A DNA stretch of 64,000 nucleotides, taken from assembly GCF_003024195.1 (NCBI RefSeq), contig NZ_KZ679040.1, positions 248,001-312,000 of the forward strand, in the 5' to 3' direction. Source of the DNA: Streptomyces dioscori. GTDB lineage: Bacteria > Actinomycetota > Actinomycetes > Streptomycetales > Streptomycetaceae. Under the pieces are notes generated by a model that searched no databases, was not told where the DNA came from, and worked only from the letters and a program-made list of their open reading frames with translations. The position numbers and the translations under genes are program-made. The number at the start of each line of letters is the position of its first letter. Within the stretch, counting starts at the first letter, position 1. Positions 34,414-42,828 of the stretch are shown in pieces.

Positions 34414-36483
34414 CTACGGGACGGCCGCCGCCGACAGGAGCGCGGAGATACGATCCGGCGCCACCGGCCGGGAGTACAGCCAGCCCTGGCCGGTGTCGCA
34501 GCCGATGCGCCGCAGCCGGGTCGCCTGGCCCGCCGTCTCCACGCACTCGGCGGTGACGGTGAGGCCGAGCCGGTGCGCCAGCTGGATCATCGCCTCGACG
34601 ACGACCTCGTCGGCCGGGTTGGGCGGTGTGCCGGTGCCGTCCGCGCCCTCGTACTCCCCGTTCTCGTACTGGAAGCCCCGGACGAACGACCCGTCGAGCT
34701 TCAGCACCGAGACGGGCAGCCGGCTGAGGTAGGCGAGGTTCGAGTACCCCGTGCCGAAGTCGTCGATGGCGATGCCCACGCCCATGTCGCTGAGCGCCTG
34801 GAGGGCCTGGAGGGGCCGGCCCGCGGAGCCCATCACGGCGGACTCGGTGAGTTCCAGCTGGAGCAGGTGCGGGGCGAGCCCGGTCTCCGCGAGGATGGCC
34901 GCCACGTCGGACACCAGGTCGGAGTCCCAGACCTGCCGCACCGCCACGTTGACGCTGACGAAGATCGGCTCCGCGTCCGGGTGGTCCAGCTGCCAGCGGC
35001 GGGCCTGGCGGCAGGCGGTGGCCAGCACCCAGCGGCCGAGCTGGACGATCGAACCGTCCTCCTCGGCCAGTCCGATGAACCGATTCGGCGTCAGTGTGCC
35101 GAACTGAGGATGGTTCCATCGCACCAGTGCCTCGACGCCGCGCACCACGCCGTCCTCCATGCAGACCAGCGGCTGGTACTCCAGGGTGAACTCCCCGCGT
35201 TCGACCGCGGGACGCAGCGTGGAGGAGAGCGCCTGGCGGGTCATGCGGTGGGCGTTGCGCTCCGGGTCGAAGAGCGTCCAGCGGGCCTTGCCGTCGGCCT
35301 TCGCCCAGTACAGCGTCGTGTCGGCGGCCTGCATCAGACCGGTCGCGGTGGTACCGGCCGCGTGCCGCTCCACGACACCGATCGAGGCCGAGACCGACAG
35401 CCGCTGCCCGGACAGGTCGAAGGGCACCTGCAAGGACTTGAGCACGGAATCGGCCAGGTCCGCGAGCTGTTCCGTACCCGTCGAGTCCTCGACCAGCAGC
35501 GCGAACTCGTCGCCGCCGAGCCGGGCGACCAGCGGGGTGGCCGTTCTCGCGTACCCGGCCTCGTTCGCGCAGCGGGTCAGCCGTTCGGCGACGGCCGCCA
35601 GCAGCCGGTCGCCGACGCGGTGGCCGAGCGTGTCGTTGACGGCCTTGAATCCGTCCAGGTCCAGGTAGCACAGCCCGATCCGGCCGGTGCCCGACTCCTC
35701 GTACGCCTCGGCCTCCAGCGCGGCCGAGAGCCGCTCGAAGAACAGGGTGCGGTTGGGCAGCCGGGTCACCGGATCGTGCATCTGCAGATGCCGCAGCCGC
35801 GCCTGGAGCTCCCGGCGGCCGCTGATGTCGGAGACCGAGATCAGCACTGCCCGCTCCTCCTCGGGCAGCGGACTGACCGTCACCTGCGCCCACAGCGAGT
35901 GACCGTCGGGATGCTTGAGGCGCCGGGTGCAGCGCAGCCGGGCCTGCCGCCCGCGGAGCACCTCGCGGTACGCGTGCCACGTACGGGCGTCCGAGGCGAG
36001 GTCGACCAGGTCGGCGGCGATGCGGCCGACCAGGCCCTCCCCGTCGGAGCCCGTGCCGAGCAGCGCGGCCAGGGTGTCGTTGGCCGTGACGACCCGGCCC
36101 TCGCGGTCCACGACGGCCATCGCGAGGGGTGCGGCGGCGAAGGTGGCTCGAAACGTACGGCCGTCGACGCCCGTACCGCCCCCTGACCCGCCCTCCGGGC
36201 GCGCAGGGGGTCCGGCCGGGGCGGCGGCCGACAGCCTCGCCGGAAGTCCCGCGGCCAGACCGACCGGGAACTTCGACGAGAGGCCGACCGGAAGCCCGGC
36301 CGACAGATCGACGGGGGTGTCGATCAGGGGCTCCACCAGGGGGTCCACCAGGGGCTCGACACGTCGAGCCCGTTCCTCATGGGAAAGGGTCCCGGCACGA
36401 AGAGAGCTCGTGGCATGACTCTCTGTGACGGCCGACCGCACGAGGTCTGCCGTGGGCGCCGGTCCATCGGACGTTCCGCTCAC
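34414..36483 (-). CDS. cdgA: CdgA-like PAS-GGDEF-EAL c-di-GMP turnover protein
   Basis: A 689-residue protein starting at GTG 36483 after GGGAGCG. Domains: a repetitive Pro/Leu/Gly leader to about residue 90, a PAS domain (about 105-215), a GGDEF domain with intact GGDEF at 323-327, and an EAL domain with EALVRW at 451-456, plus IDDFGTGYSNLAYL and VTAECVET. All catalytic motifs are intact, so it could make and break c-di-GMP. In S. coelicolor the protein with this architecture at this locus (CdgA) is a BldD target and affects development. A BldD-like site lies upstream. Confidence 0.85.
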   Translation of the reverse strand: MSGTSDGPAPTADLVRSAVTESHATSSLRAGTLSHEERARRVEPLVDPLVEPLIDTPVDLSAGLPVGLSSKFPVGLAAGLPARLSAAAPAGPPARPEGGSGGGTGVDGRTFRATFAAAPLAMAVVDREGRVVTANDTLAALLGTGSDGEGLVGRIAADLVDLASDARTWHAYREVLRGRQARLRCTRRLKHPDGHSLWAQVTVSPLPEEERAVLISVSDISGRRELQARLRHLQMHDPVTRLPNRTLFFERLSAALEAEAYEESGTGRIGLCYLDLDGFKAVNDTLGHRVGDRLLAAVAERLTRCANEAGYARTATPLVARLGGDEFALLVEDSTGTEQLADLADSVLKSLQVPFDLSGQRLSVSASIGVVERHAAGTTATGLMQAADTTLYWAKADGKARWTLFDPERNAHRMTRQALSSTLRPAVERGEFTLEYQPLVCMEDGVVRGVEALVRWNHPQFGTLTPNRFIGLAEEDGSIVQLGRWVLATACRQARRWQLDHPDAEPIFVSVNVAVRQVWDSDLVSDVAAILAETGLAPHLLQLELTESAVMGSAGRPLQALQALSDMGVGIAIDDFGTGYSNLAYLSRLPVSVLKLDGSFVRGFQYENGEYEGADGTGTPPNPADEVVVEAMIQLAHRLGLTVTAECVETAGQATRLRRIGCDTGQGWLYSRPVAPDRISALLSAAAVP

Positions 36484-36703
36484 CGTTCGCTCCCGCTGTG
36501 CACTCGTTCGTCGTACAGGTCTCGTCGGGGGTCGGCCGGTGATGGACGGCCGCTCCAGCCGTGCCCGCGCAGGAAAGTGTGCCGATCATAGAGGCTGGCC
36601 GTTAGGCCTTCCAGCTACCGTCCAGTGTCCCGGAAGGGCACCCCTTTCTGACAGATCGTTTCTGCCCGCACCTGGACAGGTTCCTTCACCGGCCGATCAC
36701 TTG

Positions 36704-36716
36704 TGACGTTCCGTGA
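36704..36716. promoter_or_regulatory. BldD-like box in the cdgA/M6 protease divergent promoter
   Basis: TGAC-N5-GTGA fits the TNAC-N5-GTNA half-sites of the BldD consensus; the central CWG does not match. It lies 221 bp upstream of cdgA and 163 bp upstream of the protease gene. No other clear motif is seen in the 395-bp gap (36484-36878). Confidence 0.4.
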
Positions 36717-36878
36717 GTGCTCGGGGTGTCGGCGCGTCCTGGCGCCCCCCTGGTGCTCCCCGATGTTCTCGGTCGGGTGTCGGCCCGCTCACTCCTTTGG
36801 ATCAGATAAACAGGACGTAGAAGAACAAATCGTCACAGGCTGGTTGCGGTATCCCGAATTCCGCATCCGGAGGTCGAC

Positions 36879-38270
36879 GTGCCGCGTCTGCTCCCCCTCA
36901 AGGGGCTCACCCGTGGCGGGGTCCGACCCCGTTGGTACGGGCAGGTGTGGACCGGACACGGATGGCGGATGCCCGCGGCCGTGTTCACCTCCATGGCGGC
37001 GCTCGCGGCCACCTCCCTCGCGGTCCCCACCGCCGCCGTGCCGCTCTCCATGCCGTGCGCGCTGAAACGGACCGCGGCCCACCACTCCGAGGGCGTGGAC
37101 ACCTGGAACGCCGCCTATCCGCGGCCCGCCCGCCGCCTGGACGCGGTGATGGTCTTCCTCTCCTTCCCCGACGCCACCCCACTGACCAGGCCCGCCGAAC
37201 TGACGGCCGACCACTTCCCGGCCACCAGCCGCTTCTTCGAACGGGCCTCGTACGGAAAGTTCGAGCTGCGCCCGCACCCGCTGCGCGAATGGATCCGGAT
37301 GCCGCGGCCGTCGACCGCGTACGCCATACAGCGCGACTGGAACGCGGCGTCGCGCTCCGCGTATCTGCGGGACGCCCTCGCGGCGGCGGACAGCCGGGTC
37401 GACTTCTCCCGCTACGACGTCGTCTACTTCGTCGCCGATCCCGACGCCCCCGGAGTCGACTCGGACGCCACGAAGGTCGTGAACATGGACGTCCCGCTGC
37501 GCGCCGACGGGACGGACATCCGCCGGGTCGTCACGGTGTTCGAGAAGCACCCGCCGGACCGGCTGGTCCTCGCCCACGAGACCGGCCACGTCTTCGACCT
37601 GCCCGACCTCTACCACCGGCCCGTCGACGGCAAGGGCGACTGGGACACGTACGTCGGCGACTGGGACCTCATGGGCAGCCAGTTCGGACTCGCCCCCGAC
37701 CTCTTCGGCTGGCACAAATGGAAACTCGGGTGGTTGGAACCACGTCAGGTGGCGTGCGTACGGGATGCCGGCGGACGGGGTACGCGACTGACGCTGGAGC
37801 CGCTGGCGGCGGGGGCGGCGGGGGTCGCGGCGGGCGGTACCGCGGCGCACGGTACCGCGGCCGGCGCGCCGGGATCCGAGCTGTCGTCCGGGCCCGGATG
37901 GGCGGGGCTCGGGACGGCGGGCGGGACGAAGCTGGCGGTGGTGCGGACCGCACGCGACAGCGCCATCGCCTTCGAGGTACGGGGACCGGCCGGCAACGAC
38001 GAGGAGGCCTGTTCACAGGGAGTGCTCGTCTACCGCGTGCGCGGCGGGGCGGAGTCCGGCCGCGGGCCCATCGAGGTGGTCGACGCGCACCCCGGTTCCG
38101 GGACCTGCTGGGACGACTCGGTCTACGCCCCCCTCGCGGACGCGCCGGTCGGCCTCGGAGAGAGCTTTACCGTGCCCGGGGAGGGCGTACGGGTCGAGGT
38201 GTCGGACCGGACGGCGTCGGGCGCGTGGACGGTGACGATCTCGACCGGCCGCGACGACCACAGGCCGTAG
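36879..38270 (+). CDS. Secreted M6-family metalloprotease domain protein
   Basis: A 463-residue protein starting at GTG 36879 after CGGAGG. An N-terminal signal-type helix (about residues 31-52) precedes the protease domain: RRLDAVMVFLSFPD, TSRFFERASYGKFELRP, the zinc motif HETGH at 233-237 (VLAHETGHVFDLPDLYH), and DTYVGDWDLMGSQFG. The M6 group (immune inhibitor A type) are secreted zinc proteases. A low-complexity Ala/Gly insertion lies at about 307-350, and the C-terminal domain is beta-rich with a cysteine pair. Confidence 0.87.
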   Translation: MPRLLPLKGLTRGGVRPRWYGQVWTGHGWRMPAAVFTSMAALAATSLAVPTAAVPLSMPCALKRTAAHHSEGVDTWNAAYPRPARRLDAVMVFLSFPDATPLTRPAELTADHFPATSRFFERASYGKFELRPHPLREWIRMPRPSTAYAIQRDWNAASRSAYLRDALAAADSRVDFSRYDVVYFVADPDAPGVDSDATKVVNMDVPLRADGTDIRRVVTVFEKHPPDRLVLAHETGHVFDLPDLYHRPVDGKGDWDTYVGDWDLMGSQFGLAPDLFGWHKWKLGWLEPRQVACVRDAGGRGTRLTLEPLAAGAAGVAAGGTAAHGTAAGAPGSELSSGPGWAGLGTAGGTKLAVVRTARDSAIAFEVRGPAGNDEEACSQGVLVYRVRGGAESGRGPIEVVDAHPGSGTCWDDSVYAPLADAPVGLGESFTVPGEGVRVEVSDRTASGAWTVTISTGRDDHRP

Positions 38271-38306
38271 ACGGCCCGAAGGGGCCGGTCGGTGCGGACA
38301 TGCGAA

Positions 38307-38332
38307 AAGCCCCCCGCTTCCGCGAGGGGCTT
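38307..38332. terminator. Bidirectional hairpin between M6 protease gene and tRNA-Lys copy 3
   Basis: An 11-bp stem with one mismatch (AAGCCCC...GGGGCTT) around a TTCC loop. It lies between a plus-strand gene and the minus-strand tRNA, as with copy 2. Confidence 0.75.
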
Positions 38333-38343
38333 CCCACCGTCTG

Positions 38344-38417
38344 TGCGCCGCCAGGGACTCGAACCCCGGACCCGCTGATTAAGAGTCAGCTGCTCTAACC
38401 AACTGAGCTAGCGGCGC
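38344..38417 (-). tRNA. tRNA-Lys (anticodon CTT), copy 3
   Basis: Identical over 74 bases to the copies at 17084 and 23646. Its first ten bases overlap the end of the upstream protein-coding gene, so a polycistronic precursor that needs RNase P cleavage is likely unless the tRNA has its own promoter inside that gene. Confidence 0.97.
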
Positions 38418-39058
38418 CTGCTGACGTCGTAGACCTTAGCATCCTGATCGGCGGGAGGAAAAATCGATATCGGCGCCGCGGGAAAGGGCTCCGAGAGCCG
38501 TCGCCGGGCCGCTGACCGGGCCGCTCGCAGTGCCGCCCACAGCATGATCTCCGGCCCCGGCAGCCAGGGAGCGCGGGTGTCGGGGGCGACCAGCCAGCGG
38601 GAACCGAGGTGCGTGGCGGCGGCCGGCTCCGGCGGCGCGAAGGGGGCCGGGGCGGGGACGGTCACCGCGTCACCGGTGCCGTGACACAGGAGCGGCGGGA
38701 TGGCCCGGCCCCGCGCCGAGGCGCCGCCCGACCCCCACTCCTCCCACTCCAGCAGTGAGGGCAGGCGCTGCGCCGTGCCGGGGGCGGCGAACAGGAGCAT
38801 CCGGCCCCGGTGGGCGGCCACGGGACCCGAGCCCGGCCCCTCGTCCCAGAGCCCGTCGAGCATGAGGCGGCCGAACAGGGCGGGGGCGTTGACGACGTCG
38901 AAGGCGGACCCGCAGGCGAGGACCACCGGGGCGGTGGGCCGGTCCTCCCACAGGACGCGGGTGCTACGCGGATACGTTCCTGCCGAGGCGAGCCAGGCAG
39001 CGCCCTCGGGAGTGACCCCGGTGACCCCGCCCCCGCCGTAGTTCCCATCGATGCTCAT
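38408..39058 (-). CDS. PrimPol N-terminal-like (bifunctional primase/polymerase-like) protein
   Basis: A 216-residue protein starting at ATG 39058. It contains PEGAAWLASAGTYPRST, APVVLACGSAFDVVNAPALFG, RGRMLLFAAPGTAQRLP, and RWLVAPDTRAPWLPGPEIMLW. From memory, Streptomyces proteins of this type are annotated as bifunctional DNA primase/polymerase N-terminal domain proteins, but I see no clear catalytic DxD, so enzymatic activity is doubtful. The stop codon TAG is made by the first bases of the tRNA-Lys gene: the last two codons and the stop lie inside the tRNA. Confidence 0.6.
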   Translation of the reverse strand: MSIDGNYGGGGVTGVTPEGAAWLASAGTYPRSTRVLWEDRPTAPVVLACGSAFDVVNAPALFGRLMLDGLWDEGPGSGPVAAHRGRMLLFAAPGTAQRLPSLLEWEEWGSGGASARGRAIPPLLCHGTGDAVTVPAPAPFAPPEPAAATHLGSRWLVAPDTRAPWLPGPEIMLWAALRAARSAARRRLSEPFPAAPISIFPPADQDAKVYDVSRRR

Positions 39059-39147
39059 ACCACCCAGGTCTACCCGCCGTGATCACCCGCTCCCACAGAG
39101 TTGCGAGAACCCAGGACAGGAGAGGACAGGTTGGAGTATCTTGCCCA

Positions 39148-39163
39148 CCTGGCATATGCCAGG
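39148..39163. promoter_or_regulatory. Perfect 16-bp palindrome CCTGGCATATGCCAGG
   Basis: It lies 90 bp upstream of the PrimPol-like gene in a 309-bp gap that otherwise holds dispersed repeats. It looks like an operator for a dimeric regulator. No regulator is encoded next to it. Confidence 0.55.
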
Positions 39164-39175
39164 CCACCTCTCAGA

Positions 39176-39313
39176 GGCGCGGGGAACGGCGCAATATTTT
39201 GTCTTTGAGGGGCGCGGGGAACGGCGCAATCTTTTTGTCTTGAGGGGGCGCAGCCCCTGGGGGCGCGGGGAACGGCGCGGTCTTTGGCCTTCAAGGGGCG
39301 CGGGGAACTGCGC
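39176..39313. repeat. Dispersed 19-bp repeat cluster, four direct copies
   Basis: Copies at 39176 (shortened), 39209, 39260 and 39295 in the same orientation, between two minus-strand genes. The inter-copy text (TTTTGTCTT) is also repeated. No gene is visible in 39059-39367. Confidence 0.85.
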
Positions 39314-39367
39314 GATCAGCCCCCACCGGACCCGCACCCGACGACCAACCCCCGCCCGGAAGGGCGA

Positions 39368-39733
39368 TCACACCGGATCCGCATACCCCTCCGCGTCAGC
39401 CCCCCGCAACAACTCCCGCCCGAACTCCACCATCTTCATCGCATAGTCCTCGGTCCACTCGGCCCGCGCAGCGACCTCCGCCGGGGTCAGCCGATCGAAC
39501 CGCCGAGGATCCGCAAGCTGCGCCGCGGCCATCGCCTGGAACTCCACGGCCCGATCGGTCGCCGCACGGAACGCGAGCGCCAGCTCCGTGGAGCGCGCCA
39601 GCAACGCCAGCGGATCGTCTATCGACTCCAGGTCGAAGAAGTGCTCCGGATCGGTCGCCGCCTCCGCCGGCTCGAAGAGCAGCGGCGCGGGGCGAAGCCG
39701 CGGCTCGTTCCGACGCGGCGTGGGCTCCGCCAT
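39368..39733 (-). CDS. Conserved hypothetical protein next to the nuclease/helicase unit
   Basis: A 121-residue soluble protein. ATG 39733 is chosen for GAGGAGGAG just upstream. Alpha-helical and acidic, with FEPAEAATDPEHFFDLESID, ELALAFRAATDRAVEFQAMA, and RFDRLTPAEVAARAEWTEDY. No recognised domain. It lies 141 bp downstream of the helicase gene on the same strand and might belong to the same unit, though a separate promoter is possible. Confidence 0.7.
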   Translation of the reverse strand: MAEPTPRRNEPRLRPAPLLFEPAEAATDPEHFFDLESIDDPLALLARSTELALAFRAATDRAVEFQAMAAAQLADPRRFDRLTPAEVAARAEWTEDYAMKMVEFGRELLRGADAEGYADPV

Positions 39734-39874
39734 GACTTCTCCTCCTCGTACAGCGGTCGGCCCGTCCTTGTGGGCGGGCCACCGTCCATTGTCCCTTGAC
39801 CGCGCAAGAGGGCCACCGGCCTCCATGCACGCCCCCGAACCCCCGAACACCCCCGCACACGCTTACGCGCTCCC

Positions 39875-41209
39875 TTACGACTCCCACACCACCCGGTGTT
39901 CAGACAGATGCGAGAACACCGCGTGGTTCGCCTCCCACCCGTCCGGGAACTTCACCGTGACGCCCAGCTGCACCGGCTCCGTGGAGGGATGGTCGTCCAG
40001 GAGGTCGGTGACACCGGCGCGGCACACGACGATGCAGGCGTGCCGGTGGCGTGAGGCCAGCACGCACAGGCGGCCCGTCTCCAGATGGAAGGCCGTCGCG
40101 TCGGGGCGGCCCGACAGGGGGTGCAGGACGACGGTCACGTCGAACTCGCGGCCCTGCAGCCGGTTCGCCGTGTCGACCGTCACCTCCGGGACGCCCAGCT
40201 CGGCCAGCGCCGCGCGCACGGCCGCCGCCTGGTCACGGTGGGCCGTGCCGACGGCGATGCGGTCGGCCGTCAGCGGGGCCGCGTCGGGGGACCGCTCCGA
40301 GGTCGCCGCGCCGCCCCGGTCCAGCAGCCGGCGTACGACCAGGGCGAGGGCCCGGACCGCCTCCGGGTCCGTACGCGGGGTGTGCCGGGCGGGCAGCTCC
40401 AGCAGGCCCCAGCCCGACTCGGCAGCCTCGTCGATGACGCGGTCGGGGGCCGAACCGTCCGACGGCACGGCGAAGGCGAGCCGCCGGTCGCCGTGGCCGG
40501 TGCCGCTGCGGAACGGCGTGAAGGGGTAGAAGGCGGCCGAGACCAGCGGCGCCGCGGAGGCGGGGAGCCGCCAGGAGACCGGCAGCCGGTGCTGCGGCAG
40601 CTCCGGATTGTGCGCGAGGAGGGTCGTCACGGCCGAGGCGGAGGGGTCGTACGACAGGCCCGCCCACTGCTCCGAGCCGACGATCGCGAACGGGTCCAGC
40701 TGGCCCGGGTCGCCCACGAACAGCGCCCGTTCGAACAGCCCCGCCACGGCGAGCAGCGCGTCCGACCGCATCTGGTACGCCTCGTCGACGATCGCGTGCC
40801 GCCACGGCTCGACCCCCTTGACGTGCGCCCACTTCGCGGCCGTCGAGATCACCACGTCGAGCCCGGCGAGGTCGCCCGCCTTCGCCGACTTGCGGACGTT
40901 CGGCAGCTCGTCGAGCGCCTTGTCGTACGGGTCGGAGTCGCTGCTGTGCAGTCGGCCGACGGGCAGCTCCGGGTTCTTCTCGGCGAGCCGCACCACCAGG
41001 TCGTCCACCTGCGCGTTCGTCTGGGCGATGACCATCAACGGGCGCCCGGCCTGGGCCAGTTCGAGCGCGGCCCGGACGACGAGCGTGGACTTGCCCGCGC
41101 CGGGCGGTGAGTCGACCACGACCCCGCGGTGCGCCCCGTGCAGGGTGTCGCGCAGGATCGCGTCGGTGGCGCGGGCGGCCTCGGCCCCCGGGTCGAACAC
41201 GGTGGTCAC
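39875..41209 (-). CDS. UPF1-like superfamily 1 helicase/ATPase
   Basis: A 444-residue protein starting at GTG 41209, overlapping the upstream stop (GTGA). Helicase motifs in order: I at 35-42 (PPGAGKST), Ia around VIAQTNAQVDDL, II DEAYQ at 142-146, III FVGDPGQLDPF, V TVDTANRLQGREFDVTVVL, and VI LCVLASRHRHACIVV. The set fits an SF1 helicase close to UPF1/Dna2-type proteins. No fused nuclease domain. It is the third gene of a coupled trio whose first gene is a RecB/Cas4-like nuclease, so a nuclease-helicase complex acting on DNA ends or branched DNA is a fair inference. Confidence 0.85.
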   Translation of the reverse strand: MTTVFDPGAEAARATDAILRDTLHGAHRGVVVDSPPGAGKSTLVVRAALELAQAGRPLMVIAQTNAQVDDLVVRLAEKNPELPVGRLHSSDSDPYDKALDELPNVRKSAKAGDLAGLDVVISTAAKWAHVKGVEPWRHAIVDEAYQMRSDALLAVAGLFERALFVGDPGQLDPFAIVGSEQWAGLSYDPSASAVTTLLAHNPELPQHRLPVSWRLPASAAPLVSAAFYPFTPFRSGTGHGDRRLAFAVPSDGSAPDRVIDEAAESGWGLLELPARHTPRTDPEAVRALALVVRRLLDRGGAATSERSPDAAPLTADRIAVGTAHRDQAAAVRAALAELGVPEVTVDTANRLQGREFDVTVVLHPLSGRPDATAFHLETGRLCVLASRHRHACIVVCRAGVTDLLDDHPSTEPVQLGVTVKFPDGWEANHAVFSHLSEHRVVWES

Positions 41210-42828
41210 AGAACGTCCTCCGGGGTCACGGCGTCGGGCGGCGGGGCGGCTTCGGTCTCTCCGGGCGGCCCGCCGTGCGTCCACGGCGTGTCCTCCGGCT
41301 CGGGCAGCTTCGCGCCGCCCCGCTGCTCGTGCTCGAAGAGCGTGAAGCAGAGCGGTTCGCCCTTCTCCGGTACGGATCCGGGCTCGGGCTCCTTGCCGCG
41401 GCCCATCTTGTCGAGGATCCGCAGCACGACGAGGACGCCGCCGTTGTCGGAGACACCGGCCGAACCGTCCGCCTCGTACCCCACGAATTCCGCCGACTGC
41501 GGCTTCCCGCCGAGCGAGCGGTAGACCTTCGCGCGCTCGCCGAGATGCGGCCGGTCGTCCGTCCGTACGGTCACCAGGGGGCGCGGGGCGGCCCGCTTCC
41601 CCTCGCTGTACGCCATCACGACATCGATGACCTCACCCGCGAAGGCCTCACCCCCGAGCCGGCGCCCGGCCATGACCAGCGGGTCGTCTAGGGCCTCCTG
41701 CGCCTCCAGCCGGGCCTGTTCGCGCTCGCGCGTGGCCAGCTTGTTCGCCGCCGTGACCGCGTCGTCGCGGCGCGGCTGCGGCGGCTCACCGGCGAGGACC
41801 CGGTCCCGGTGGCCGGTGAACGACCAGCGGTCGCGGGTCCACCGGTCGGCCGCGCGCGGGCCCTCGGGCAGGGTCCGCAGCAGGTCCAGGCCGTGCCACA
41901 CCGCGTCCCAGGTGGGCCGGGTGCGGCTGGCCACCAGCTCGTGGATCTGCCGCTCCGCGGCGGTGAGTTCACCGAGCCGGTCGTCCGCCTCGACACCGTC
42001 CTCGGCGGCGGCGAACGCCGTACGCGCGCGGTCGTAGCGCTCGATCGCCGGGGCGAGCAGCTTGTTGTCGAAGGCCGGGTCGGTGGCCGGTCCCGCGGGC
42101 GGGCAGACGAGCTGGCCCTGGGCGTCCCGCTCCAACTCGGCCCGCAGCGCCGCCTCGGCGCCCGACTCGCCCCGCGGCGGGTCGATCCAGGCGAGCAGCG
42201 CGCCGAGGTGCTGGTCCTCCAGGGAGGACTGGCCGGTGGCCCAGTGCCGGGACAGGGCGTCGGTGAGGGCCGTCAGGAGCGACGAGCCCGGCACCCGCGC
42301 GCGCTCCCCGTAGTGCGTGAGCCACCGCCCGAGCAGCGGCACGCGTGGCGGCGCGGGGTACGGGGTCTCCGGGTCCTGCTCGGCGGTGCGCCGGAACCGC
42401 ATGGAACGCCCCAGCAGCCGTACGAGTTCGATGCCGGCCCGGCCCGGAACGATCAACTGCGGTGCGTCCGCGCACAGTTCGACCTCGACCTTGACCCGCT
42501 TGCCGGTCTCCGGGTCGGTCTCGTTGCGCTCGGCGGCCTCGACGTCGTCCGCGTAGGCGTCGATGTACGGAAGGACGATGTCCGCGAGCTCGGTGAGGAA
42601 CGCGAAGCGGAGGTCGCGGTCGCGGGGCTGCGGCACGACGAGGAGGCGTGGTGCGTCGCGGTCCGTGCCGACCAGTGCGCCCAGGGGGGCGCCGGCCTCG
42701 CCCGCCGTGGTGAGCGGGACGAGGACCAGGGGGTGGTCGGTGAGGTGGCGGTGGCGGACGGTGGTGAGGGGCTGGGCTCGGCCGGTGCTCACGGCTTCCA
42801 GCCTGGCGAGGGTGGTGATCAGGGTCAT
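41206..42828 (-). CDS. Uncharacterised middle protein of the nuclease-helicase unit
   Basis: A 540-residue protein starting at ATG 42828, overlapping the nuclease stop (ATGA), and overlapping the helicase start at its own end. N-terminal alpha/beta region (LVLVPLTTAGEAGAPLGALVG, RFAFLTELADIVLPYIDAY), a helical middle with WATGQSSLEDQHLGALLAWI, and a C-terminal beta-rich region (EVIDVVMAYSEGKR, VLVVLRILDKMGRG) with an acidic Pro-rich end. I do not recognise a domain. Coupling on both sides suggests it bridges the nuclease and helicase. Confidence 0.8.
   Translation of the reverse strand: MTLITTLARLEAVSTGRAQPLTTVRHRHLTDHPLVLVPLTTAGEAGAPLGALVGTDRDAPRLLVVPQPRDRDLRFAFLTELADIVLPYIDAYADDVEAAERNETDPETGKRVKVEVELCADAPQLIVPGRAGIELVRLLGRSMRFRRTAEQDPETPYPAPPRVPLLGRWLTHYGERARVPGSSLLTALTDALSRHWATGQSSLEDQHLGALLAWIDPPRGESGAEAALRAELERDAQGQLVCPPAGPATDPAFDNKLLAPAIERYDRARTAFAAAEDGVEADDRLGELTAAERQIHELVASRTRPTWDAVWHGLDLLRTLPEGPRAADRWTRDRWSFTGHRDRVLAGEPPQPRRDDAVTAANKLATREREQARLEAQEALDDPLVMAGRRLGGEAFAGEVIDVVMAYSEGKRAAPRPLVTVRTDDRPHLGERAKVYRSLGGKPQSAEFVGYEADGSAGVSDNGGVLVVLRILDKMGRGKEPEPGSVPEKGEPLCFTLFEHEQRGGAKLPEPEDTPWTHGGPPGETEAAPPPDAVTPEDVL

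Noticed and set aside
17084..38417. Genomic island bounded by tRNA-Lys copies
   Set aside because: The intervals between copies hold core-type genes with uniform composition and no integrase, transposase or attachment-site duplication beyond the tRNA itself.
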